DNA of 64,000 nucleotides from an uncultured Lachnospiraceae bacterium (GTDB taxonomy: Bacteria; Bacillota; Clostridia; Lachnospirales; Lachnospiraceae), in NCBI GenBank assembly GCA_945609985.1, contig CALYZQ010000001.1:24167-88166 (forward strand), given 5' to 3'. Position numbers and translations under genes: made by a program. A model generated the notes under the pieces. The model ran no database searches. It saw only the letters and a list, made by a program, of their open reading frames with translations, and was not told the origin of the DNA. Of this stretch, positions 35,981 through 44,135 are shown piece after piece (positions within the stretch are counted from its first letter, which is position 1; each line of letters begins with the position of its first letter).

Positions 35981-36691
35981 TTAGTCCTTCTTTATTGAAT
36001 ACTTCTCTCTAAATGCTTCATAATCCGCTTTTGCAATTTTATATTGTTCTCCTGCCTGCTCCTCATTCATAGAATACTCTGACTCTTGTGCCTCACCTTG
36101 CAATGCATCTGAAATAATCCTTTTCAAATACTCCTTCTGTTCATAATTCGCCATAACCAGTGAATCTCTCACATACATTGGATTGTTTCTTAGCAACGCC
36201 ACTTGAAAATCTACACCTTTTCCCTTTAGATAATGCCACAGAAATGTAATGCAAGTTCTGGTGTTTCCTTCTCTGAAAGGATGAATGCTCCATAATGCCA
36301 ACAAAAAATCAGAAAGCACCTCTCCCTTTTTCGCAGTCTTCACCCAATCAATATCTGCATATTCTTGTAGTAGATTCTCTAATCGCCTCTCAATTTCATG
36401 GTAGTCCGCATACTCTGCCGAACCACCGGACAAAACACGCTCACTCTTGTACAAATTCTCTTTTCGGAATGTTCCTGCCCATTCATAAATATCCCCAAAT
36501 AAATACTTGTGGATGGATACCATGTGCTCTACATCATAAGTATAGGCAATCCTCGTAGGCTTCACATCCAACCCTAACAGCTTTGCAAACACCTTCTGTA
36601 TTTCAAATTTTCCCAAAAGTTCCTTATCACGAATGTTATATTTATTGGTAAGAACATCACTTTCCGGGTAACAATTTCTTCCACCGCTCAT
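35981..36691 (-). CDS. Fic/DOC-domain protein (likely AMP-transferase toxin)
   Basis: 236 residues. The Fic core has LFGDIYEWAGTFRKENLYKSERVL and the catalytic loop HPFREGNTRT, matching HPFx(D/E)GNxR with all key residues. The N-terminus CYPESDVLTNKYNIRDKELLGKFE is typical of the VbhT-like class whose inhibitor is a separate small protein. These enzymes usually transfer AMP from ATP to a target protein. It is 3 bases downstream of a helix-turn-helix gene, forming a toxin-antitoxin-like pair. I see no clear (S/T)xxxE(G/N) inhibitory motif inside it. Confidence 0.9.
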   Translation of the reverse strand: MSGGRNCYPESDVLTNKYNIRDKELLGKFEIQKVFAKLLGLDVKPTRIAYTYDVEHMVSIHKYLFGDIYEWAGTFRKENLYKSERVLSGGSAEYADYHEIERRLENLLQEYADIDWVKTAKKGEVLSDFLLALWSIHPFREGNTRTCITFLWHYLKGKGVDFQVALLRNNPMYVRDSLVMANYEQKEYLKRIISDALQGEAQESEYSMNEEQAGEQYKIAKADYEAFREKYSIKKD

Positions 36692-36694
36692 ACA

Positions 36695-37054
36695 CTACAC
36701 TCCCAAATACTCAAATCTATCAATTCTGACTTCCATCTCTTCCAACGTTATTTTTCCAAAGATATAGGAGTCCAAAACCTCCATAAACAATTCATCCGGA
36801 CCATTGGTGGCACTTAGCATAATAGCCATAGCATTTTCTACGCTCTTTCTTCTCGCATCGCATGCCTCCACATAACTTTGGCTGATAATCATTCCTTTAT
36901 ATTGCAAAATCGTTCTCATCATATTGATAACGTATGCCGGAGGGTTCCTTCTTTCCTGTTCCCAATCTTTCAAAGTAGAAACCGGAACATCAAACATTTT
37001 AGCAAATTTACTCTGGCTCAAGCCTGTTTGTAAACGCAATTCTCTTACTTCCAT
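36695..37054 (-). CDS. Helix-turn-helix protein paired with Fic
   Basis: 119 residues. The N-terminal XRE-like helix-turn-helix is LRLQTGLSQSKFAKMFDVPVSTLKDWEQERRNPPAY. The remainder is helical (ARRKSVENAMAIMLSATNG, ELFMEVLDSYIFGKITLEEMEVRI). ATG 37054 (MEVRELR) is 8 nt behind GGAGG; the track start is a GTG inside that site. It precedes fic with a 3-base gap, so it is probably its regulator and may act as antitoxin. No VbhA-type motif is evident, so the inhibitory role is inference. Confidence 0.85.
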   Translation of the reverse strand: MEVRELRLQTGLSQSKFAKMFDVPVSTLKDWEQERRNPPAYVINMMRTILQYKGMIISQSYVEACDARRKSVENAMAIMLSATNGPDELFMEVLDSYIFGKITLEEMEVRIDRFEYLGV

Positions 37055-37145
37055 GATAATTACCTCCACTCATTTCTCTATATATAGTATACGGCATTGC
37101 CTACCATTATGCAAGATTTATCCCAAAACTATCTTTTCTAAAAAC

Positions 37146-37179
37146 GCACAAAGTATTACTTTTTTCAAATACTTTGTGC
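37146..37179. terminator. Hairpin with T-rich flank
   Basis: GCACAAAGTATT-ACTTTTTTCA-AATACTTTGTGC, 12-bp perfect stem, followed by ATTTTTC on the plus strand. It lies upstream of the HTH-fic pair; the transcript it would end is unclear. Confidence 0.5.
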
Positions 37180-37204
37180 ATTTTTCAAAATACCAATCAC
37201 AAAA

Positions 37205-37241
37205 GCGGCGGTGAACCACAAAAACTTGTCTTCACCGCCAC
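37205..37241 (-). terminator. Terminator-like hairpin
   Basis: On the minus strand GGCGGTGAA and TTCACCGCC pair and are followed by GCTTTTGTG. It sits at the end of a decayed region and contains the stop of a weak 93-residue ORF. Confidence 0.55.
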
Positions 37242-37243
37242 TT

Positions 37244-37552
37244 TCGAAACTTTAAAATTTTTCTATTTTTGAAACTGAAAAACCCACACACCCGCCTCCC
37301 GGCAAGCACATGGATCTCTACACTTTTTTCTTTATGATATTTGACGTCTCCGTCCCCAAAACAGCTACAATCTACTACACCATTTACTACACCATTTCGG
37401 TGTGAAATCACACCAATTTGCGATAAATTACGATACTTCTGTCTTTTGGGCGAAAGTCCGCAAACACTTGAAAACACGGGATTATTCGGCATTTCAGGAA
37501 GTCTGGAAATCAAGCAGGCATAAATTCAATAAATTCCTGCTTACACAAAGTT
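37244..37552. other. Non-coding or decayed stretch
   Basis: About 300 bases with only weak ORFs on both strands (93 residues minus, 60 residues plus), neither with a ribosome-binding site. The plus frame reads TTPFTTPF through a 12-base tandem repeat TACTACACCATT x2. Composition differs from the neighbouring genes. It could be the remnant end of a mobile gene; nothing identifiable remains. Confidence 0.4.
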
Positions 37553-38017
37553 CTACAGCACAACCTCCATACCAATCTTTTGCGGGACAAGCCCCATAGC
37601 CTCATAAAACCTCATGGCGGACGGATTACAGCTCCATACATTTAACGTCAGGTTATAGCAACCGCTTTCTTTTGCAAGTTTTACCGCAGCTTCATATAAT
37701 TCCTTTCCCACATGTTTCCCACGGCATTTTTCATCCACACATATGTCATCAATATAAAGGGTCTTTATATCCGTCAAAACCGAATGATTCATATGTTGCT
37801 GAAAAATGCCAAAGCAGTATCCCATCACTTCATCCTTTTCATCTACGCAAACCAGTATGGGACGTTCTTCATCCTTTAACAATTCCTTCAGTTCATCTGT
37901 CGAATATTTTCTGCCAATCTTAAAAATATCTGGTCTCCCGTTATGATGCACAAGGTCAACCTGCGAAAGTAAATCGCCTATTTTCTCTATGTCTTTTTCC
38001 ATTGCATATCTAATCAT
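37553..38017 (-). CDS. GNAT-family N-acetyltransferase
   Basis: 154 residues. The GNAT fold is clear: MIRYAMEKDIEKIGDLLSQV, VMGYCFGIFQ, LYIDDICVDEKCRGKHVGKELYEAAVKLAKESGCYNLTLNVWSCNPSAMRFYEAMGLVPQ. The acetyl-CoA-binding Q/R-x-x-G-x-A motif appears as KCRGKHVGKEL. The substrate is unknown. ATG 38017 follows GAAGGTGTAAAAT. It stands alone between a decayed stretch and the paaK/ACT terminator. Confidence 0.9.
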   Translation of the reverse strand: MIRYAMEKDIEKIGDLLSQVDLVHHNGRPDIFKIGRKYSTDELKELLKDEERPILVCVDEKDEVMGYCFGIFQQHMNHSVLTDIKTLYIDDICVDEKCRGKHVGKELYEAAVKLAKESGCYNLTLNVWSCNPSAMRFYEAMGLVPQKIGMEVVL

Positions 38018-38070
38018 ATTTTACACCTTCTCCAAGCTTTCTGCCATACAAATCCGCTTTATCGCACAAT

Positions 38071-38106
38071 TTTATTAAGCCCCCACCCCGCTTGGGATGA
38101 AGGCTC
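38071..38106 (-). terminator. Terminator after the ACT-domain gene
   Basis: On the minus strand AGCCTTCATCCC-AAGCG-GGGTGGGGGCT pairs over about 12 bp with G-U pairs, followed by TTAATAAAATT. Confidence 0.65.
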
Positions 38107-38127
38107 AATTACACACTCTTTTACAAG

Positions 38128-38559
38128 TTACAGCTTGCAGATATCTGCTTCCGTTATAAGATGGAAACCGGCATCCTCAAGTACAGCTTCTGCAGCGGCA
38201 TTATCCTCTACACGAAGTACCACATAGGCGTGCTTTTCTGTACGTGCCATAAACGCATACAAATACTCCACATTAATGTTTGCTTTGTCAAGCACATTAA
38301 GTGCTGCAGTAAGTTTTCCGGGCGCATCACCAATCTTAACGCCTACCACATTAATGGCTTTTACAAGATAATCCTTTTCCTGCAATGCCTTCATTGCCGT
38401 CTCTTCATCATTTACTATCAGTCGTAAAATACCGAAATCCTGCGTCTCTGCAATAGAAAGAGCTCTGATATTAACATTGTTTTTTGATAAAACATCTGTT
38501 ACGGAAACCATGGCTCCCTTTTTGTTTTCCACATAAACGGTTAACTGCTTAATTGCCAT
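38128..38559 (-). CDS. Tandem ACT-domain amino-acid-binding protein
   Basis: 143 residues with two ACT domains: IKQLTVYVENKKGAMVSVTDVLSKNNVNIRALSIAETQDFGILRLIV and INVVGVKIGDAPGKLTAALNVLDKANINVEYLYAFM. ACT modules bind amino acids and regulate enzymes. ATG 38559 follows AAAGGAG; the gene starts 20 bases after paaK. Stand-alone ACT proteins next to phenylacetate-CoA ligase are common in anaerobes, and the Phe-type T-box upstream suggests the ligand may be an aromatic amino acid. Confidence 0.9.
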   Translation of the reverse strand: MAIKQLTVYVENKKGAMVSVTDVLSKNNVNIRALSIAETQDFGILRLIVNDEETAMKALQEKDYLVKAINVVGVKIGDAPGKLTAALNVLDKANINVEYLYAFMARTEKHAYVVLRVEDNAAAEAVLEDAGFHLITEADICKL

Positions 38560-38579
38560 AATGTTATCTCCTTTCAAAT

Positions 38580-39887
38580 TTAGACTAATTTACGCTTATC
38601 AACGACACGTACTGCTTTTCCTTCGCTTCTTGCAATACTCTTAGGCGCAACAAGATGTACGGCAGGGTTGATGCCCAGCATAGTCTTCATGGCATTTGCC
38701 AGTGACTTCTCCATCTTAAGTACATCACCAACTTTATCCGTAAACTGCTCCGGATTCATCTCCACATTTACATCAAAGGTATCTGTATTATTTACTCTGT
38801 CAACCACAATCTGATAGTTGGGCTGATAGCCTTCATTCAAAAGAACGGTCTCAATCTGGCTGGGGAATACATTTACGCCTCTGATAATAAGCATATCATC
38901 GGTTCTACCCATAGGCTTAGCCATCTTGATCAAGGTACGTCCGCAGGAGCACTTCTTACGTGACAGAACACAAATATCACGGGTACGATAACGAAGAAGA
39001 GGGAACGCCTCCTTGTCAAGAGCCGTAAATACCAGTTCTCCCTTTTCACCCTCCGGAAGCACTTCTCCTGTATCGGGATTGATAATTTCAGGATAGAAAT
39101 GGTCCTCATTGACATGCATGCCGGTCTGCTCGCAACACTCAAATGCAACACCGGGACCGGATGTCTCTGTCAGACCATAAATATCATATGCTTTAATACC
39201 AAGAGTTTCCTCAATACCTCTTCTCATTTCTTCTGTCCAAGGCTCAGCACCGAAAATACCTGCCTTGAGAGGAATATCCTCGGGCTTGTATCCCTGCTCT
39301 TTCAAGGTTTCACCTATGTATGCCGCATACGACGGTGTACAACAGATAATAGTTGCACCAAGGTCATTCATGAACTGAATCTGACGGTCCGTATTTCCGG
39401 ATGACATGGGAAGGGTTAAGCATCCCACCTTGTGAGAACCGCCATGAAGTCCCGCACCGCCTGTAAACAAGCCATATCCGTATGCCACCTGACATACATC
39501 CTCATTGGTGCCGCCTGCCGCAACAATGGCACGTGCACAGCAGTCTTCCCAAAGATCCACGTCATTTTGTGTATAAAATGCAACCACACGGCGTCCGGTT
39601 GTTCCGGACGTGGAGTGAATACGCACACACTCATCAAGGGGCTTCGCCAAAAGCCCGTAGGGATATGCATCACGCAAATCTGCTTTTGATATAAAAGGAA
39701 GCTTATGTAAATCTTCAATTCCTTTAATATCCTCCGGCTTTACACCCTTTTCGTCCATGAGGTCACGGTAATACTTCACATTCTCATAAACATGCTTTAC
39801 CTGTTTTACAATCTTTTCCGATTGAAGCTTTTTCATTTCCTCAACAGGCATCGTTTCCATTTCTTGCTGATAGTAATTCTGTTCCAT
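38580..39887 (-). CDS. paaK: Phenylacetate-CoA ligase family protein
   Basis: 435 residues, an adenylate-forming enzyme activating arylacetates with CoA. The ATP-binding motif is RIHSTSGTTGRRVVAFY, with later YDIYGLTETSGPGVAFECCEQTGMHVNEDHFYPEI, LRYRTRDIC and the C-terminal lid GRTDDMLIIRGVNVFPSQIE. In anaerobes these work with indolepyruvate:ferredoxin oxidoreductase, making or breaking aryl-CoA. The oxidoreductase genes are not in the window. It is transcribed behind a T-box leader with a Phe specifier and followed by an ACT gene. Confidence 0.9.
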   Translation of the reverse strand: MEQNYYQQEMETMPVEEMKKLQSEKIVKQVKHVYENVKYYRDLMDEKGVKPEDIKGIEDLHKLPFISKADLRDAYPYGLLAKPLDECVRIHSTSGTTGRRVVAFYTQNDVDLWEDCCARAIVAAGGTNEDVCQVAYGYGLFTGGAGLHGGSHKVGCLTLPMSSGNTDRQIQFMNDLGATIICCTPSYAAYIGETLKEQGYKPEDIPLKAGIFGAEPWTEEMRRGIEETLGIKAYDIYGLTETSGPGVAFECCEQTGMHVNEDHFYPEIINPDTGEVLPEGEKGELVFTALDKEAFPLLRYRTRDICVLSRKKCSCGRTLIKMAKPMGRTDDMLIIRGVNVFPSQIETVLLNEGYQPNYQIVVDRVNNTDTFDVNVEMNPEQFTDKVGDVLKMEKSLANAMKTMLGINPAVHLVAPKSIARSEGKAVRVVDKRKLV

Positions 39888-39931
39888 TTTCTGTCTTCCT
39901 TTCCTATGTGTTTTTCACATCGGATTATGCA

Positions 39932-40203
39932 AAAAAAGTCCTCTGCATTCCGATTAAGAATACAGAGGACGAGATATCTTTATTTCTCGTGGTACCACCT
40001 CAGTTCGTCGTCATCTCACGGTAACGACCTCGTCGAGTACTAATATACCCTAGTTCTGTGACGGGAACACCCGTTGCATCCTACTTAAGACTTAACTTGT
40101 TCAGCGCACTGCTAACAGAATGAATTCGAGAAGGACGCCTCCATTGCCTCGCACCAACCGGCAACTCTCTCCAGGTTCTTTCCAACCTACTACTTTCTGC
40201 TCA
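39932..40203 (-). promoter_or_regulatory. T-box riboswitch, probable Phe specifier (UUC)
   Basis: Minus-strand leader of paaK. The T-box sequence GAGGTGGTACCACGAG (39986-40001) has UGGU to pair with ACCA, fitting a discriminator A. It is followed by a terminator, GTCCTCTGTATTC-loop-GAATGCAGAGGAC-TTTTTTT (39932-39970). Stem I starts GCAGAAAGTAGTAGG and carries the distal-loop sequence GGTTGGAAAGAACCTGGAGAG. On the 3' side of stem I, GAA-TTC-A (specifier at 40122-40124) reads UUC, phenylalanine. Uncharged tRNA-Phe would stabilise the antiterminator and allow paaK-ACT expression. Confidence 0.88.
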
Positions 40204-40235
40204 TTGCATTTGTTTAATATGAACTTTATAAAAAG

Positions 40236-40264
40236 ACTATACCACTCTAACGCAATAAAGTCAA
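40236..40264 (-). promoter_or_regulatory. Promoter of the T-box-paaK-ACT unit
   Basis: On the minus strand TTGACT, 17 bases, TATAGT, about 30 bases before stem I. Confidence 0.8.
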
Positions 40265-40306
40265 CAAAAAATATTAATAGAACCAGACAATTTTTCATCC
40301 AACCGT

Positions 40307-42457
40307 TTACGTCTCATAATCTTCCCCTTCCGGTTCCACATCCGGGTACTCTGTGATTTCTTCCCAATAGCAGTCTGTAAAGATAGCATTTTCATCGAAA
40401 TACCAACGATTGCTCTCCTTCTCGCCAAAATTACATTCTATGAAAGAAAGCTCTACCCCATCTGCCGGCTCGTAATAACCGCCACCATTAGAACCACTCA
40501 GCCAGCAATTTCGAAACTCGTATTTTCCCTTTGCGTCCATTATATAGAAAGGTCCATCTTCGCAGTCACGGATGGTACAACTCTGCACATAGATGTTACC
40601 GCTTCCATACATTGCATCAAATCCATACATACCACATCCGTATAAGTCCATTGCAGTTAAGTAGACATTCGTAGTATTCCGAAACGAAATCACACTGGAA
40701 TCGCATGCTCCATCCTGAGTATGTCCCATAGTAAGACCATGCAGAAAAATATTGTTACAATCTTCAAAATTCAACACAGCTCCGGCTCTTGTTTCCACAA
40801 CAAGCTCCGTGACCATAGCTCCCTCCAAATCTGCAAAAATACTCAGATCCTTCACATCCTGAATTGCAACCTCTATACCGCCATCCCAGCATTCATACAA
40901 CTCAACATATGGGTGTTTTTGGTTCCATTCTTCTCCCTGCTCACTCCATATTTTCTCAATATAATCACTCAGATTATAGTATCCCGGTTTAAACATTATG
41001 GTAGCGCCCGGTTTGATCGCCTCTAAAAAGGCCTCAACATTATCCACTTCCACACAATCAGCATCCAATGTCTGTTCTTCCCCATTCAGTACAGGCATAC
41101 CATTCTTTCCAACCCTATAATCTTCGGCATCCTGCGCAAGGCTGTCAAAATTGTCTAACAACATATGATTGGGATTCAAAGGAAGTACAAACATATCGGA
41201 TGGGATATACATAGGAGCAGCATTCATCTCTCCCACTTTTGTAAACTGGCCTCCGTTTACATTATAAACCAGTAACATCATCTGTCTGTGAGAAACTTCG
41301 CTTTCCTCGCAGAACAAATACAGGTAATGATTACCATCCGCAGTTTTTACATAATAGGGATTAAAACCATAGGCGAAAACATCTTCATAATGGTAATAGC
41401 CATCAGTATCCGCGTAAAGGCCGAACGCAGAATAGAAGCGCCCGCTTCTGTCATAAGTGCCGGTAAAGTTTAGCTCCTCCGGCGTGCCATCTTCGTCCAA
41501 ATCAGTGAAAAAGGAAGCATCCAGCGGAAGTCTTACCATATATGCTTCCGGTACGTTCATATATTTCTCCACGAACAATTCCGGATGCTCCGCAAAAGAA
41601 ACCGTAGCAGTCTGTCCGCCGTTACCCGGCTCTGATATATCACCATCCCCAAAATAGAAGGTCACTCCATTGTAATCCAATGTCCAGCTGATACCATCCT
41701 CCGGAGTATTTTTGAAATAATCTGCAATGACCGCTTCCGTATAATCGTCACCTGCCCACAGGTGACTGTTCAGTTCTTTTAAAACCAGCGCAGGAATTTG
41801 CTCCATGTCCTTGATGACATCGGTAAGCTTCAACTCCTGACCGCTTTGGGTATCATAATTGCTTCCCCACATACCTCTGAAGTCATCTATAAATCCGTAA
41901 TCCGAATAAGAATCCGTCAGATAACTGGTTACCACACTATCAGCTCTTCTTACCTGTACATCCATCGTTAATATGTAGGTTTCAAAAGTGTCCGGATTCA
42001 TCTCAAACACTTCATTAGCTGTGACCAAAAGATTATCCGCCTCATCCTCCATGGCATTTTTTTGCATGGTCGCTCTTTCCGTGAAGGTCCGGTTCATATC
42101 CGGATAAGCATCTGCTCCCTCCCAAAATGTTACATTATTGAACTTGCTTATCAGCAGCATTCTTTCGTAATCGTTTATCCCTTCATACCGTGCATTACGG
42201 GTTTCAATCAGGGATAACACCTCCGGCAGCTCCTGCTTTTCCTGCGGTTCCTTCTCTTCTGTCGTTTCTGTCTCTTTTGTTTCTTCCGTCTCCGTCTTTT
42301 CCTCTGATTCTTTCTCTGACGTATTATCCACTTCAGTTTCTATTGAACTGATTTCCTTGGTGTTTTCTTCCGTCTTCATTGTCGGCTTCTTATCCCCACA
42401 CGCGGTTAAAGAGCCCATCAGGCAAATCATTATTATCGCCAAAAAAATCTTTTTCAT
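40307..42457 (-). CDS. Lipoprotein with DUF3298-like and right-handed beta-helix regions
   Basis: 716 residues. The lipoprotein signal is MKKIFLAIIMICLMGSLTACG (lipobox L-T-A-C), followed by a Glu/Thr-rich linker (TETEETKETETTEEKEP). Residues about 120-310 resemble DUF3298-type domains (SGQELKLTDVIKDMEQIPALVLKEL, GISWTLDYNGVTFYFG). The C-terminal 200 residues look like beta-helix coils (NNIFLHGLTMGHTQDG, TNVYLTAMDLYGCGMYGFD, GNIYVQSCTIRDCEDG). Surface-anchored, role unknown. ATG 42457 follows GAGGAGAAATACAG. It is 49 bases after a second lipoprotein gene. Confidence 0.82.
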   Translation of the reverse strand: MKKIFLAIIMICLMGSLTACGDKKPTMKTEENTKEISSIETEVDNTSEKESEEKTETEETKETETTEEKEPQEKQELPEVLSLIETRNARYEGINDYERMLLISKFNNVTFWEGADAYPDMNRTFTERATMQKNAMEDEADNLLVTANEVFEMNPDTFETYILTMDVQVRRADSVVTSYLTDSYSDYGFIDDFRGMWGSNYDTQSGQELKLTDVIKDMEQIPALVLKELNSHLWAGDDYTEAVIADYFKNTPEDGISWTLDYNGVTFYFGDGDISEPGNGGQTATVSFAEHPELFVEKYMNVPEAYMVRLPLDASFFTDLDEDGTPEELNFTGTYDRSGRFYSAFGLYADTDGYYHYEDVFAYGFNPYYVKTADGNHYLYLFCEESEVSHRQMMLLVYNVNGGQFTKVGEMNAAPMYIPSDMFVLPLNPNHMLLDNFDSLAQDAEDYRVGKNGMPVLNGEEQTLDADCVEVDNVEAFLEAIKPGATIMFKPGYYNLSDYIEKIWSEQGEEWNQKHPYVELYECWDGGIEVAIQDVKDLSIFADLEGAMVTELVVETRAGAVLNFEDCNNIFLHGLTMGHTQDGACDSSVISFRNTTNVYLTAMDLYGCGMYGFDAMYGSGNIYVQSCTIRDCEDGPFYIMDAKGKYEFRNCWLSGSNGGGYYEPADGVELSFIECNFGEKESNRWYFDENAIFTDCYWEEITEYPDVEPEGEDYET

Positions 42458-42506
42458 CTGTATTTCTCCTCGTAAGTCAATCACCGCTGTTTTGGATGCC
42501 TTATCA

Positions 42507-43187
42507 TTACCATTCCATAAAGTCAAGTCTAATCTCGCAGGCACCGGCATCATCCGAATCACCATTAAAGTAAATACTGAAGTTACCTATATAATCGGCA
42601 TCTGTCACCACTATCTGCCATTCACAATAGTCGCCGCTATCACTCATCGGCTCGCCGAGCATCGCCTTGACATCGCTCTTTGACATACCAAATGTTACAC
42701 CAAGAAGGGAAACTCCCTGATCGGCAGGTTCGCCGGCATAGCTGACCATGGTAATCGTTTTAGCCTCCGCCTCGGTGAGAACGACGGTATCATCTCCCCC
42801 GTTGTAGTAACCCGGAATCAGTAAATAATCATCATTTTCATCCAGATAAAGGTTCAGACTAAAGGAATCCCCGGAAGCCAGTTCGTCCTCTCTGAACATT
42901 TCGTTTACAGGAACGCCTGCATTTTCCAATTCCACAAGATTGTACGGCATGAGCACTTTCTTGCCGTTCACCACGACAGCAATATCTGCACTGCTAAGCA
43001 CAAACTCCCCATCCTTGGCAACCTTGATTTCTTCAGATGCTTCCTGTGATACAAGAGTTTTTTCAGTTTCACTGCTTTGTGTGGGGGATGTTTCACCCGG
43101 GTCTGTATTTGGAGATTCACCACCTCCGCAAGCCGCTAAGGGAAGCAGCATAACAGCCATAACAATCATTGCCAACTTTTTTCTCAT
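42507..43187 (-). CDS. Uncharacterised lipoprotein
   Basis: 226 residues. The signal peptide MRKKLAMIVMAVMLLPLAACGGG has a perfect lipobox LAAC. A Ser/Thr/Glu-rich linker follows, then a folded domain: VVVNGKKVLMPYNLVELENAG, a middle with DENDDYLLIPGYYNGGDD, and a C-terminal GVTFGMSKSDVKAMLGEPMSDSGDYCEW segment reminiscent of SmpA/OmlA-type hydrolysis-free adaptor repeats. It is upstream of and co-directional with the large lipoprotein, probably in one operon. Function unknown. Confidence 0.8.
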   Translation of the reverse strand: MRKKLAMIVMAVMLLPLAACGGGESPNTDPGETSPTQSSETEKTLVSQEASEEIKVAKDGEFVLSSADIAVVVNGKKVLMPYNLVELENAGVPVNEMFREDELASGDSFSLNLYLDENDDYLLIPGYYNGGDDTVVLTEAEAKTITMVSYAGEPADQGVSLLGVTFGMSKSDVKAMLGEPMSDSGDYCEWQIVVTDADYIGNFSIYFNGDSDDAGACEIRLDFMEW

Positions 43188-43222
43188 TGTAATTACCTCT
43201 TTTCATTATATTTTATGTTGTA

Positions 43223-43291
43223 TTATGTAAATCCCAGAAAGCGCCGTAGTCCATCCATTTTCGCAAACTCGTCCCAGGACTGTTTCAGCAC
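43223..43291 (-). pseudogene. Possible short gene remnant
   Basis: After the stop of the 216-residue gene, the same frame reads on (after one more stop) as VLKQSWDEFAKMDGLRRFLGFT and then stops. The wording looks protein-like but there is no start with a ribosome-binding site. It may be the tail of a lost gene. Weak evidence. Confidence 0.3.
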
Positions 43292-43303
43292 TCGTTAGGA
43301 ATC

Positions 43304-43954
43304 TCATCCGTACTCCTTAAAATGATAACCTTTTTTCATCTTCGCCTTTTCAAGAAAATCTTTCAGTTTAGTGTTCTTACTTATTTTTTCATAACAGTTC
43401 CCCCAGCACATATCCGCAATATCCTCCGCTGTATGTGTAAGATAAAAATCCTCCGGAATGCTTATACTGACTTCCCCTCCGCCCGTGCTACCTGCCGAGC
43501 TGCCCTGGCAACGACTATCCTGATGTATACATGGTTGCGCACTTAGGGAAAATTTTATGGTAATAATATCAACACCCCCGTCAAAATAATCTCCGACACA
43601 TGCAATTTCCAAATCCGAATGTAAAAATTCCAGTTCATATTTTTTCGCAAATTTTTCAGCATAGCTGTCAAAGGCACCTCGGATTAACACCTTGTTCTTT
43701 TGCAAAATCTCAAGTGTAACATCCGTTACTCCAATATAAGTAACCGTATCCGGGATTATTATCTCTTTTAAACCGTCAAATATATCAAAAAAACCTTCTT
43801 CCACACTTGTAACATCGGAATACAGATAAAAGGATATCTTCTTATCAACAAAATCCTCTTTTTTGTAACCTTCACGATCTTTGACACAAAGTTCCCCTTC
43901 ACCGTATGCACTATATCCCTCATAAAAACCATAACAGGATTTACTTACTAACAT
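43304..43954 (-). CDS. Uncharacterised protein with a BspA-like leucine-rich repeat
   Basis: 216 residues, no signal peptide. The middle has one BspA-type repeat (FFDIFDGLKEIIIPDTVTYIG) and the typical closing phrase SYAEKFAKKYELEFLHS. The C-terminal part has a Gly/Ser loop (CQGSSAGSTGGGEVSI) and ends EKAKMKKGYHFKEYG. It may be the shortened survivor of a larger leucine-rich-repeat protein. It lies in the accessory 40-44 kb stretch. Function unknown. Confidence 0.7.
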   Translation of the reverse strand: MLVSKSCYGFYEGYSAYGEGELCVKDREGYKKEDFVDKKISFYLYSDVTSVEEGFFDIFDGLKEIIIPDTVTYIGVTDVTLEILQKNKVLIRGAFDSYAEKFAKKYELEFLHSDLEIACVGDYFDGGVDIITIKFSLSAQPCIHQDSRCQGSSAGSTGGGEVSISIPEDFYLTHTAEDIADMCWGNCYEKISKNTKLKDFLEKAKMKKGYHFKEYG

Positions 43955-44057
43955 GATTTACTCCTTCCCTACCGTCGGATAATCATTGTATTTCTACGAT
44001 ATCCTATCACTTCATCATCTTCTTCACCCCACCCAAAAGAGTCAAATAGGGTGGGAA

Positions 44058-44108
44058 AATACAAAAAAGCCCATAATCCGTCATATTTCTATAACTGATT
44101 ATGGGCTT
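44058..44108 (-). terminator. Terminator after pyrF
   Basis: On the minus strand AAGCCCATAATC and GATTATGGGCTT form a perfect 12-bp stem around an 18-base loop, followed by TTTTTGTATTTT. Confidence 0.85.
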
Positions 44109-44135
44109 ATGCACATATTACAATATTATAATCTT

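Noticed and set aside
37232-37513. 93-residue minus-strand ORF
   Set aside because: No ribosome-binding site, odd composition, and its stop lies in a terminator hairpin; treated as decayed sequence.
40101-40298. 65-residue minus-strand ORF in the paaK leader
   Set aside because: Falls inside the T-box stem I and promoter; no ribosome-binding site.
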